A stretch of 64,000 nt of DNA from Verrucomicrobiota bacterium (lineage in GTDB: Bacteria > Verrucomicrobiota > Verrucomicrobiia > Verrucomicrobiales > Verrucomicrobiaceae), in assembly GCA_963204975.1 (NCBI GenBank), contig CAUJJC010000272.1, forward strand, positions 32,402-96,401, in the 5' to 3' direction. Below, one piece after another: positions 38,227-47,448 of the stretch. Below the pieces are notes generated by a model, which was not told the DNA's origin, did no database searches, and saw only the letters and a list, made by a program, of their open reading frames with translations. The position numbers were made by a program, and so were the translations under genes. Position 1 is the first letter of the stretch, and each line of letters begins with the position of its first letter.

Positions 38227-40032
38227 TTAGAACGCAGGACGCGTGTTGTAAGGATGCTGGGTCAGGCCACCGCCCGTCGTGAGTGTGCCGTGGGTTCCAT
38301 TATTGTATTGGTGCTGGTTCGAGTGGACGCTGGCGCTGCCCGACACGCTCACCTGGCTGCCCGTATTCACGCGCACCTTGTCCCCGGAGATCACCGCGTG
38401 AGGAGTGGTCAACTGCACCTGGCCGTCGAACACGACAGCGCCCGCGCCCTCGGCATACAGGCGCATCTGCACGTCAGCATCGTAACTGCCACCACGAATG
38501 AACAAGGCATCGCCCGCACCGGCCCAGCCACGCACTCGCAGCACGCGTGCCGACATCGTGGCGTCGAGCAGAGTCACCTTTCCACTACTCACTCCATCAC
38601 CGGCCAAGGCGTCGATGGTGAGCGTGCCTTTGTCGGCACGCAGAGTCGAGGCCGACACCAGCACATCGCCCCCTCCTGAAGCGAGACTCACATGCTCGAT
38701 CAAGGACAGCAGTTGTGACGACTGCTCAATGGTGATGCTGGTGGGCACGGTGATCTCGCCCACGCTCAACCGACGGTTCGCTGTGACCTCGCTGGCGGAG
38801 ATGTGGACCGCTTGCGGTGCAGTCGCCGTGGAACTCCCGCCGATGGACACCGTCCCGCCACGCAGGGTGCTGTTCGCAATGATCACGTCACCCGTTGTCG
38901 CGTGCAGGTGCAGCAGCTCACTCACGTCCAGTGCATCCCCGGCTTTCAAGACGCTGCCCGTCACCTCCAGCGCTGGTGCGATGAACTTGAGCGCCACATC
39001 GGGCGGAGTCAGCACATTCGCCGTGTCCACATCGACGACTGTCACCGAGGAATCGGTGGTGCTGAACTCCAGTGTTCGGTCGGTGCCGCCAAACAGATCG
39101 GCATCCGCGCGCAGGGTGCCGTGAATTCGCGGCTGCATGAGGGTGACGCCATTGTCCACGGCACTCAGCTTCACCCGATAAAGCTGAGTAGCGGCACCAT
39201 CGCGAAAAAATGTGGTGTTGCCCACATCGAAATACCCGATGCCGTCGTCGTGCTCCCTCACGGCAAGCACCGCCTCAGGATTATCCTCACGATTTGTGAC
39301 CGAGAAGATGGTCGCTTCATCGCGCGGCAGCGCTGCGCTTGCAGCGGTGCTCGCAGGAGCCGCAGGGCGAACAAGCGCCAGCTCAGGCGATGCTCCCCGC
39401 ATCAAGAAGGGCGTCATCCGCAGCGAGCCGGAGTCCAAAGCCATCTGCTGGCCCGCGATGGCTGCATCCATCAGCGCCTGGGTGCTGAGCGGCCCCAAGC
39501 CGTTCGTGAGCGTGCTGGTGTCTGCGAGTCGGCCCAGATCGACCTGCACAGGCGAGGGCAGCGCCTTGGCCGTGGGCTGCACCAGCAGTTCATCGCCTGC
39601 CTGCAGAGTCACACTTTCGCCGAGCAAGGACTGGAGCGCGATCTCCACGGTGCCTTCGCGGCAGATGAACTTCACCCACCGCCCTGGAAGGTAGAGCGCC
39701 AGCACGGTCCCTGTTACCCGCATTCGGAAGTTAGGCATCGAGACAGGGATTGATCGACGGCGCGCAGCGGGATCGCTCCCGACCAGCACGAGACCGCGAT
39801 CCAGCGCCACACCTCCGTTCTTTGTCAGGCGCACCTCCGTGTTGGAGCCCGTGATCAGGAAGCCCGCATCGCCTGCGAGCTTGGCCCGGCTCTTTTGTCC
39901 GGTGCTGAATGCTGCGCCCTCGGCCAGATGCGCTCCTGCTCTGGCACTCGCCTTGCCCACGACGCGCTCGACCGTGGCGCTTTGAACGGCACCGGCGACG
40001 ACGAGCAGCAAAAGCTGGAGAACTTTGTTCAT
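38227..40032 (-). CDS. FecR domain-containing protein
   Basis: VERVVGKASARAGAHLAEGAAFSTGQKSRAKLAGDAGFLITGSNTEVRL...MRVTGTVLALYLPGRWVKFICREGTVEI; start MNKVLQLLLL at 40032. Confidence 0.85.
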   Translation of the reverse strand: MNKVLQLLLLVVAGAVQSATVERVVGKASARAGAHLAEGAAFSTGQKSRAKLAGDAGFLITGSNTEVRLTKNGGVALDRGLVLVGSDPAARRRSIPVSMPNFRMRVTGTVLALYLPGRWVKFICREGTVEIALQSLLGESVTLQAGDELLVQPTAKALPSPVQVDLGRLADTSTLTNGLGPLSTQALMDAAIAGQQMALDSGSLRMTPFLMRGASPELALVRPAAPASTAASAALPRDEATIFSVTNREDNPEAVLAVREHDDGIGYFDVGNTTFFRDGAATQLYRVKLSAVDNGVTLMQPRIHGTLRADADLFGGTDRTLEFSTTDSSVTVVDVDTANVLTPPDVALKFIAPALEVTGSVLKAGDALDVSELLHLHATTGDVIIANSTLRGGTVSIGGSSTATAPQAVHISASEVTANRRLSVGEITVPTSITIEQSSQLLSLIEHVSLASGGGDVLVSASTLRADKGTLTIDALAGDGVSSGKVTLLDATMSARVLRVRGWAGAGDALFIRGGSYDADVQMRLYAEGAGAVVFDGQVQLTTPHAVISGDKVRVNTGSQVSVSGSASVHSNQHQYNNGTHGTLTTGGGLTQHPYNTRPAF

Positions 40033-40036
40033 GACT

Positions 40037-40993
40037 CTAGAATCGGGCATTGAAGAACAGACCGCCGCCGGTCACGAGGTTGTCATAGTCAAAGAAGGAA
40101 ACCGATGAGCGGTTGAAGGTCATGCTGCCCATGATGCCCACCTTGGCCCAGGAGGTGACCTCGTAAGCGACGCCCAACTGAACGACGTGATTCCAGTCCT
40201 GGCGGTCCACTTCCCGATAGTGATGCCAGCCCGCGCGGTAGCTGCCCGTGATGGTCAGGCGAGTGCGGAGCCGGAGCCGTGTGCCCGCATAGGCGCTGTA
40301 TTCATCGCGCCCAGGCCCAGCGGGCTCGGGAGCGAGGCTGATGTCCGCCATCATCCCGGCGACGAATTCTAGGCCGGACCTGGGTTTCCACAGCTTCTGA
40401 ATCAAGACGCTGGCGAGGTGATCATCGAAGGCGTGGCTGGTGAGATCGGATTGTGAAATGCGATACCAGGACCAGCCCGCGCTGATCATGGTGCGCAACG
40501 CAGGCAGCTCGTAGGTCAGGGCCAGATCGGACCGGGTGAGGTTGAAGTCGAGGGCGCTGAAGCGGTCGTGCAAATACACATGGCTGGCCACGCTGGCATT
40601 CACACTCCAGGGGCCAGCGATGCGGTTGTTGTATTGCGCGGTCACTCCACCTCGAAGGTAGGCATCCCCCAGCTCACCGTCCCTGGCCAGCCCCACGTTG
40701 TCGGTGTAAAAATACTGCGCATCAGCCTCGACGAGCCAGGGCTCCCACTCGGCCTTCACCTGCTTCTTGAGGAACCGCTGCTCGCCGATTTCTTCATCGT
40801 AGCCATGGAGGCCCGCTGCCTCATGGAGTAACGCGGGAGCGCCTTGGGAAGGAAGTTCCTTGGAGGCCGCTTGCAACGAGCGCAGTCCCCTCTCAGCCCG
40901 TGCATTCTCCAGGACGCTGGTCTCCTGGGCAGTCAAGGTGACTGCCAGGCACAACGGCCAAAGTGCTCGGAGAATGGACAGGGCTGATTTCAT
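40037..40993 (-). CDS. Outer-membrane beta-barrel protein
   Basis: Signal peptide, alternating amphipathic strands, C-terminal ...GGGLFFNARF ending in F. Confidence 0.75.
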   Translation of the reverse strand: MKSALSILRALWPLCLAVTLTAQETSVLENARAERGLRSLQAASKELPSQGAPALLHEAAGLHGYDEEIGEQRFLKKQVKAEWEPWLVEADAQYFYTDNVGLARDGELGDAYLRGGVTAQYNNRIAGPWSVNASVASHVYLHDRFSALDFNLTRSDLALTYELPALRTMISAGWSWYRISQSDLTSHAFDDHLASVLIQKLWKPRSGLEFVAGMMADISLAPEPAGPGRDEYSAYAGTRLRLRTRLTITGSYRAGWHHYREVDRQDWNHVVQLGVAYEVTSWAKVGIMGSMTFNRSSVSFFDYDNLVTGGGLFFNARF

Positions 40994-41000
40994 CGACTTG

Positions 41001-42062
41001 TCATGGTTCCAGCAACGAGCGGGTCTGGCTATTCTTTTTGAACCAGTCCATCAAAAGCTGCTTCCGGTCCGTAGTGCCGGGAGCGCGCCAGAGATTATTC
41101 GCACTGGTGCCCACATGCTCGACGGACCAGCCATCCCATTCACGGAAGGCATGGTAGGCCCAGTTCCATCCCTTGGACTCCATGAAGGCGATCACGTCAG
41201 CGAGGTATCGCTTGGCACTATCCCCCGGCGCAAAACACACGGCGCTAAACTCGCCAATGAAGATGCGCGCATTGTTAGCCTTCTGGAAATCCACCACGGG
41301 CTGAAACCACCGGGCGACTGCCGCCGCATCCCAGTAGGCGCTGCCAATCTTCCCAGGATACGAGATTCCCTGTGGCCGCCCATATAGCCCCTGGTGTGTG
41401 AAGATCCCCGGTGCATACATGTGAGCCGAGTAGATGATGCGTGGGAGGGCGATCTTTTTGAGCTGGGTGAATCGGCGGGGATCTCCATACGGGCTTTCAA
41501 CAATGATTCGGCGCGCCGGATCGATGGCCGCAATCAGATGTGCGGTCTTATCTGCTACGGACTGCCACTTGGCCACATACTTGTCATTGCCTGTGCAAGG
41601 CTCATTCAGAAGGTCGAACGCAAACACGGCGGGATGCCCTTTGTAGCGATTGGCGATGATCTTCCAGAAGGTGTAAAAGCAACCCTCTCCCCACGCGGTG
41701 TGAAACATCCGATACGTCGGATAGGCTGAGCGATCACTGAATCCGCCCGGCGGTGTGTGCAAGTCGATCACCACGCCGATGCCACGTTGAGCGAACAGCG
41801 GCAGCATCGTATCCATTTGCGCGATCTGCTGATTGATCCAGCTCTGGTAGGCCTTCAGCGTCATGTTGTCCGCCGTCGCTGCGTCAGGTATCGTCAATTG
41901 CCAACGAGCGAGGTTCGCGCCCATGTCCGCCAGTCCATTGATGGTTGAAGCATCTGGGTTGGGCGGGATCATAGCGCCCCGCCTCGTGGTTTGAGCTTCG
42001 AGAGATGACCGCCCGGCAAACAGCAAGGTCAGGCAAAGGAAAAGGGTGAAGGTGGATTTCAT
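41001..42062 (-). CDS. Glycoside hydrolase family 5 (cellulase-like) secreted protein
   Basis: VFAFDLLNEPCTGND (acid/base NEP) and ARIFIGEFSAVCF (nucleophile) in a TIM-barrel-like sequence with signal peptide. Confidence 0.88.
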   Translation of the reverse strand: MKSTFTLFLCLTLLFAGRSSLEAQTTRRGAMIPPNPDASTINGLADMGANLARWQLTIPDAATADNMTLKAYQSWINQQIAQMDTMLPLFAQRGIGVVIDLHTPPGGFSDRSAYPTYRMFHTAWGEGCFYTFWKIIANRYKGHPAVFAFDLLNEPCTGNDKYVAKWQSVADKTAHLIAAIDPARRIIVESPYGDPRRFTQLKKIALPRIIYSAHMYAPGIFTHQGLYGRPQGISYPGKIGSAYWDAAAVARWFQPVVDFQKANNARIFIGEFSAVCFAPGDSAKRYLADVIAFMESKGWNWAYHAFREWDGWSVEHVGTSANNLWRAPGTTDRKQLLMDWFKKNSQTRSLLEP

Positions 42063-42121
42063 GGCTGGATGGAGGCTTGGATGATGGGGGCTAGGCGGAA
42101 TCTGCTGCCTTCCCTTTTCAG

Positions 42122-42152
42122 TTCATGCCCGGTCCCCGCAGAATCTTATGCT
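42122..42152 (-). promoter_or_regulatory. Shared upstream motif, copy 3 (upstream of the GH5/OMP/FecR/S8-RCC1 operon)
   Basis: Plus-strand TTCATGCCCGGTCCCCGCAGAATCTTATGCT; minus-strand CATAAGATTCT...CCGGGCATGAA, 59 nt before ATG at 42062; 24/31 identical to copy 2. Confidence 0.65.
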
Positions 42153-42261
42153 CTGGTTTGAAATATATTTCCGGCCCCACAAAAACGCCCTTCCAAGCCA
42201 TTCGAGAAGGCGACCGAGCACTTTCCCCGTGCTCGGCCCCGTTCTAGCACTACCTCTTTCC

Positions 42262-42831
42262 ATGCGCACCCTCAGCCCTACCCGACAGATCAGGGAACGA
42301 TCTTCATCACCTCGGCACCGTCGTGGTGCCGAAACCCTGCGCTTTGCGACAGCTCCCACCAGCTTGGGGCTTGTGCTGGTCGCCGCGTCCACCCACGGCG
42401 TCTGTGCGATCCTCATGGGTGACGATGCGAATGCTCTGGTGGATGACCTTCAACAACGGTTCCCCGACGCTTCCCTGCTTCGCGATAATCCGAGCGTTCA
42501 AAGCACCATGAACCAAGTCATTTCGACTATCGAATCGCCGGGCTGCCCATTCGATCTCCCACTGGATCTGCGAGGCACCGCGTTTCAGCAGCGCGTGTGG
42601 CAGGCCCTGACGCGCATTCCTGCGGGCGAGCCGGTCAGCTACACCGAGTTGGCTGAGATGATCGGTTCGCCCCAAGCCGTGCGCGCGGCGGCTGGAGCGT
42701 GTGCTGCCAATGCCCTGGCTGTGGTGATTCCCTGCCACCGAGTGCTGCGCCACGATGGCCGCATCTCAGGCTATCGCTGGGGAGTTGAACGGAAACGACA
42801 ACTGCTCGCTCGCGAAGCCGCTCGTGCATGA
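42262..42831 (+). CDS. Methylated-DNA--[protein]-cysteine S-methyltransferase (Ada C-terminal-like)
   Basis: RGTAFQQRVWQALTRIPAGEPVSYTELAEMIGSPQAVRAAAGACAANALAVVIPCHRVLRHDGRISGYRWGVERKRQLL. Confidence 0.95.
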   Translation: MRTLSPTRQIRERSSSPRHRRGAETLRFATAPTSLGLVLVAASTHGVCAILMGDDANALVDDLQQRFPDASLLRDNPSVQSTMNQVISTIESPGCPFDLPLDLRGTAFQQRVWQALTRIPAGEPVSYTELAEMIGSPQAVRAAAGACAANALAVVIPCHRVLRHDGRISGYRWGVERKRQLLAREAARA

Positions 42832-43433
42832 ACTTGTTTGCTCCCGATCCCTCGCTCAACCTTCTGCCTCGTGATGGCGAGGTCGTTTATCATGGGCCAG
42901 TCCTCTCGCCAAGCGAGGCATCGCGCTGCTTCGACTCATTGAAGGCCGAAGTGCCGTGGCAAAACGATGAAGTGGTGATCTTTGGCAAACGCTTCGTGAC
43001 CGCTCGCAAGGTGGCCTGGTATGGCGACGACGCCTTTGCCTACACCTACTCAGGCACTACCCGACACGCGTTGCCGTGGACGGCGGAGTTGCTCAGGCTC
43101 AAGGCCAAGGTGGAGCTGATCGCGGGAACGACCTTCAACTCCTGCCTGATCAATCTCTACCACCACGGCGAGGAAGGCATGTCGTGGCACAGCGATGATG
43201 AGCCCACACTCGTTCGAGGTGAGACGATTGCGTCCATGAGTCTCGGAGCCGAACGAAAGTTCGCCTTCAAGCACAAGCGCGAACCAGGGCTCACCGCATC
43301 CATCATGCTGGAGCACGGCAGCCTTTTGCTGATGAAAGGAGCCACGCAAGAGCACTGGCTCCATGCCTTGCCAAAGACCAAGCGCGTCACCACACCACGC
43401 ATCAATCTGACGTTTCGTGTGATGGTGCGATGA
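42828..43433 (+). CDS. AlkB-like 2OG-Fe(II) dioxygenase
   Basis: NSCLINLYHHGEEGMSWHSDDEPTLVRGETIASMSLGAERKFAFKHK...HWLHALPKTKRVTTPRINLTFR; 4-bp ATGA overlap with preceding gene. Confidence 0.93.
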   Translation: MNLFAPDPSLNLLPRDGEVVYHGPVLSPSEASRCFDSLKAEVPWQNDEVVIFGKRFVTARKVAWYGDDAFAYTYSGTTRHALPWTAELLRLKAKVELIAGTTFNSCLINLYHHGEEGMSWHSDDEPTLVRGETIASMSLGAERKFAFKHKREPGLTASIMLEHGSLLLMKGATQEHWLHALPKTKRVTTPRINLTFRVMVR

Positions 43434-43470
43434 TTCGCGCATCGAGCCCGAGGGCCTGGAGTGCGCAGAC

Positions 43471-44772
43471 TCAATGCACCGCGAAGGTCACCGCTGGCGG
43501 CACGTCCTTCACCATGTGCTGGCAGAGGAAGCGGAGGAAGCCCTGGCTGTAGCGGGAACGTGTTTTTCCTCCGCTGGCCATGGCGGCGATCTGGAAATTC
43601 GCATGGCGCTCGAGCAATCGCACCCAATGCCACCTGGCATACGTGCGGCTGAGCTGCTGCCCACCTTGGTAGGCGCGGAAGATCTCGCCATTGTAGAAAT
43701 ACTCCACCAGGCTCATCCAGGCGTTGTGCCACTCGACGACATTCTTCGAGTAGATCTCCAGGGCGTGTTTGAGTGCCGTGGGCTGTTTGAGGATGGAAGT
43801 GCCCTTGGCAAAGACGTGCTCGTCGAGCAGGCGTGCGCCTTCGAGGGCCATGAAGAGACCCGGTGAGAGCATGGGATCAACGAAACCAAAAGCATCACCC
43901 AGCAAGATCCAGCCAGGGCCATAGCCGCGCTCGGAGAGGAGCTGATAGTTGGTGTAGGTCATCACGTCCGTCACACGTCGTGCGTTGGCACCTTTGTCGC
44001 GCAGCAAGGGCTCGCGCTTGATGATGTTCTCCAGGCGTTCTTCGGGAGTGTCGCCCAGGTCCTTCAGGTGCTCCTTGTTGATGACCACGCCGACGCTTAG
44101 CCGACCAGGCAAGGGGATGCGCCAGCTCCAGCCCTGCGTCAGCACGGAGATGATGATTTGACCCTCCGGCACCTCGTCGTGAGCGAAGTTCTCATAGTGC
44201 GCGAAGTAGGCCACGTCGTTGCGCTTGCCCTTCACGGAGGGGATGTCCATGAGCTTCGAAAAGGTGCGAGCACGTCCGCTGGAATCAATCAACAAGGGAT
44301 CATGCTCCTCTGGCAGGCCTGCGACCGAACGACTCTGCGCACTGAGTCGCACCGAGGGTTCGCCATTTTGATCGCAGCGCTCGAGTTCGGCTCTTGCCTT
44401 CACAAAACGTGCGCCCAGTTCCTCGGCGCGCGTGCGCAACAAGTTGTCGAGTTCCGGGCGCGGAGCGTTGTAGGAATACGGTGGCAGGTAACCCTTCACG
44501 GACATGAAGTTGAAGTGCAGCTTGTCACCTGCCGTGGTGAAGAACGAGGCACCGGGCTTGTATTGGCAGAACTGCTTCACCCGGTCCTCAATGTCGAGGT
44601 GGCGGAAGACATTGACCACCGCCGGAATGAGCGACTCACCCACTAGCAGATCGGGGCGTTTCTCGTCATCAAACACGAGCACCGGGATGCCGCGCTTGGC
44701 AATCATCGCCGCCAGCGTGCATCCAGCCGGGCCGGCGCCAACGATAACGACTTCGGGGAGTGGTGGGTTCAT
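43471..44772 (-). CDS. FAD-dependent oxidoreductase (halogenase/geranylgeranyl-reductase-like)
   Basis: VVIVGAGPAGCTLAAMIAKRGIPVLVFD; GDAFGFVDPMLSPGLFMALEGARLL. Confidence 0.85.
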   Translation of the reverse strand: MNPPLPEVVIVGAGPAGCTLAAMIAKRGIPVLVFDDEKRPDLLVGESLIPAVVNVFRHLDIEDRVKQFCQYKPGASFFTTAGDKLHFNFMSVKGYLPPYSYNAPRPELDNLLRTRAEELGARFVKARAELERCDQNGEPSVRLSAQSRSVAGLPEEHDPLLIDSSGRARTFSKLMDIPSVKGKRNDVAYFAHYENFAHDEVPEGQIIISVLTQGWSWRIPLPGRLSVGVVINKEHLKDLGDTPEERLENIIKREPLLRDKGANARRVTDVMTYTNYQLLSERGYGPGWILLGDAFGFVDPMLSPGLFMALEGARLLDEHVFAKGTSILKQPTALKHALEIYSKNVVEWHNAWMSLVEYFYNGEIFRAYQGGQQLSRTYARWHWVRLLERHANFQIAAMASGGKTRSRYSQGFLRFLCQHMVKDVPPAVTFAVH

Positions 44773-46157
44773 GAGTCAGAGGAAGGGGTGCGGCGCAGGA
44801 GCTTGCCACTGGCCGTCGTGGGCAGAGATGTTACGACGCTGAAAATGAGCGGGATTTTATAGCTGGCCAGATGTTCGCGGCAATGAGCACGCAGTTCCGC
44901 AAGTGTGGGCGCAGGAGCCCCGGGAATATAACGAGCTACGGGCACTTCGCCAAAAAGCGGATGGGCGCGGGCTTCGACGAACGAACGCTGCACCTTCGGA
45001 TGCGCATCGAGCACACGCTCCACCTCCTCGGGAAAGACCTTCATCCCACCCACATTGATGACGCTCTTGCGCCGCCCACAGAGGAAGATGCGCCCTTCGG
45101 CATCGCGACGTGCGAGATCACCCGTGGCAAACCACCCTTCCTCATCCAGCACGCTCGCTCGCGGTTGCCAGGGATCGAGGTAGGCATCGAACATGCCGGG
45201 ACCACGCAGGCACAGTTCGCCCACGCCTTCGTGCTCATCGCGGAGCTGGCACTGGTAGGCGGGCAACGGCATGCCAATCGCTTCGGCGCAGTCCGCAGGT
45301 GCATCGAGATTGAGCAACGGCAGTCCGACCTCGATGATGCCAAGCCCTTGCACGAGCGGCTGATGAAACCTCCGCTGGAACTTGTCGGCGGTCTTTTGAT
45401 CCAAGGCAGCGGCGGTGCTCACGGCGAGTCACAAGTCCGACCACGGGACATCGCCGGGTGCGTCAGCGAGCTGTCGATAATGCACCGGGCTGCCATACAT
45501 CACGGTCGCCCGATGCTCGCTGCCCGCGCGCAGCAGATCCTCGCCCAGATGGTGCTCTTCGATGATCGTCGTCGCGCCGTGATAAAGGTAGAGCACGATG
45601 GACACGGCGAAGTGGTGAGCCATCGGCAGCACCCAGAGCACGCGATCCGCTGGACCCATGCGCAGGCCTTCATTGGCACCTCGAATGCGATCGAGCAGCG
45701 ACTCGTGCGAGAGCACCACACCCTTCGATTTGCCCGTCGTGCCCGAGCTGAACCGGATGAACGCAGGATTCAACGCCGCGAAGGCATCGAGCGGAAAAGA
45801 TGGAGCAACAGGATCGAGGAGCTTGCATTGAAAACCATCATCGCTGCCGATGATGAGCGCGTTCAAGGCAGTGCGTTGGGTGAGTTCGGCACGTTCGGCG
45901 GGTGCGAGTTCATCGGGCACGGGCACAAAGCAATGCCGTGCGGCCAGCACGGCCATCGCGAGCGGCACGTAGTCGATGCCGCTCGGAAACTGAACGCCCA
46001 CACGGAGGGGAGCCTCGCTCTTCGGCAACGAGGTGGCGATGGCATCGCAACGATCCAGCAGCTCGCGATAGGTCAGCGTGCGAGCGCCTTGCACCAAAGC
46101 CACCGCGTTCAAATCGGCGCGCTCGCGAATCGCCTCAATGATATTGAAGCGGGCCAT
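44769..46157 (-). pseudogene. Acyl-CoA synthetase / AMP-dependent ligase interrupted by a single in-frame TGA (45429-45431)
   Basis: N-terminal half (45429-46157) has FIRFSSGTTGKSKGVVLSH; C-terminal half (44769-45422) has GELCLRGPGMF...GWFATGDLARRDAEGRIFLCGRRKSVINVGGMKVFPEEVE...LPTTASGKLLRR; both in the same frame, junction TTG-TGA-CTC-GCC-GTG. Confidence 0.85.
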
Positions 46158-46160
46158 TCC

Positions 46161-46778
46161 TCAGAACTTCCACGAAGCACCCACCGTGAAGCCCACGGCA
46201 TCAATGCCAGGATTCGGGCTCGTGGCACCGCCGTTCGACATGTGCTGGAACATCGTGCCCACCCGCAGCGTGAGGCTGTCATTGATCACGCGCTGAAGAC
46301 CCAGATGACCGAACCAGTTCAACGTGAAGTCCTGGCCCTGACCACCCTCGACACCCTGCGAATCAATCCAGCCAAAACCACCACCAGCGCCTGCATACAC
46401 GGACCACGTTTGCGCCTTGTTCCAATACTCGATGGAAGGCGAAAGCATGAAGCCGAAGTAGTGGCTCTCTGGGCCATTCTCCACCCAGGTGCCGAGCAGC
46501 GCGGCTCGGTGGCGCACGCTGATGGAGGCACCGTTGTCGAGATCGAGCCCGAACCAACGCGGCGAGCGCCAGGCGAACTGCGTGGGCACGAGGCGATAGT
46601 CGATTTCGGTGTAATTGCCCACCTGCCAGAGCATGCCCGTTTCGATGTCAAAGGCGTGCTCGCGGTAAATCGGTGTCGGGGCTGGATTTGGAAGGTTACC
46701 AACGGTTGGCTGTCCCGCGAGGGCAGCACTGAGGGAAGAGGCAACGAAAGCCGCAATGGCTAGGGATCGGATCGTCAT
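46161..46778 (-). CDS. PagL-like acyloxyacyl hydrolase / lipid A deacylase-like outer membrane protein
   Basis: Signal peptide MTIRSLAIAAFVASSLSAALA; C-terminal LRVGTMFQHMSNGGATSPNPGIDAVGFTVGASWKF with HxSN pattern. ATG at 46778. Confidence 0.72.
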   Translation of the reverse strand: MTIRSLAIAAFVASSLSAALAGQPTVGNLPNPAPTPIYREHAFDIETGMLWQVGNYTEIDYRLVPTQFAWRSPRWFGLDLDNGASISVRHRAALLGTWVENGPESHYFGFMLSPSIEYWNKAQTWSVYAGAGGGFGWIDSQGVEGGQGQDFTLNWFGHLGLQRVINDSLTLRVGTMFQHMSNGGATSPNPGIDAVGFTVGASWKF

Positions 46779-47395
46779 GGAGAGGGAGTGAGTTGGAGCT
46801 GGGTCTTGTCGTTGGCGGAAATGTCTTCGGGGCGCGAGAAGGCCATGAGCATGGTGGAGTCGTCGGACTGCACCATCTGGATCTGGCGCAGGTGCTTGGT
46901 CTTGGGATCGATCTGGAGGTCGATCTGCTTGAGGTGCTTTTTCACCATGAAGCCCTTGGGCTGGAGCGCCACCGTGATCAGCTCCGGTGTGTCGCCCGTG
47001 ATGGTGGCGGTGAAGTCCTTGGCCATCTGCTCGGCATTGAGATCCTTGCTGTTGAGGAAGTGCATCCACATCCTCATGCGCCCTTCGTTGGGGCTCAGCG
47101 TCTGCCACTTCTGCGAGTCGTCGAGGAGGTGCAGGTCTTTGTTATCAAACATCAGCACCATCGTCGTCGGCTTGCCCAGCTCCCATCGGAAGCGACCATC
47201 CGCCAGCCGCCAGAAGCGACCTTCGTTCGTGATGGGTTCCTTCATCGTGGGCAGCGTGCGGATCATTTTGAAGCCCACCTTGATGTCGCCCATCTGCTGC
47301 TGTGCGGCGATCCAGTCGTTCATCACAGCGGCAGGCTCCACTGCATGAAGACAGGTGGAGACAAGCAAAGTGAACGCGAGGAGGGCGGCGCGCAT
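46775..47395 (-). CDS. LolA-like outer membrane lipoprotein carrier family protein
   Basis: Signal peptide MRAALLAFTLLVSTCLHA; GRFWRLADGRFRWELGKPTTMVLMFDNKDLHLLDDSQKWQTL. ATG at 47395. Confidence 0.75.
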   Translation of the reverse strand: MRAALLAFTLLVSTCLHAVEPAAVMNDWIAAQQQMGDIKVGFKMIRTLPTMKEPITNEGRFWRLADGRFRWELGKPTTMVLMFDNKDLHLLDDSQKWQTLSPNEGRMRMWMHFLNSKDLNAEQMAKDFTATITGDTPELITVALQPKGFMVKKHLKQIDLQIDPKTKHLRQIQMVQSDDSTMLMAFSRPEDISANDKTQLQLTPSP

Positions 47396-47448
47396 GGTCG
47401 TGCAAGTAAACACTGCGCACGAACGGCGAACAAGCAGAACGACGAAGA

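Noticed and set aside
28715-42152. Sigma-54 (-24/-12) promoters as explanation for the shared motif
   Set aside because: The conserved blocks lack GG-N10-GC spacing of sigma-54 promoters; a two-block alternative sigma promoter fits better.
45429-45431. Selenocysteine (UGA recoding) in the AMP-ligase
   Set aside because: The position normally holds Arg in the 'DLRLA' context and is not catalytic; no SECIS-like hairpin was evident. Nonsense mutation or sequencing error is simpler.
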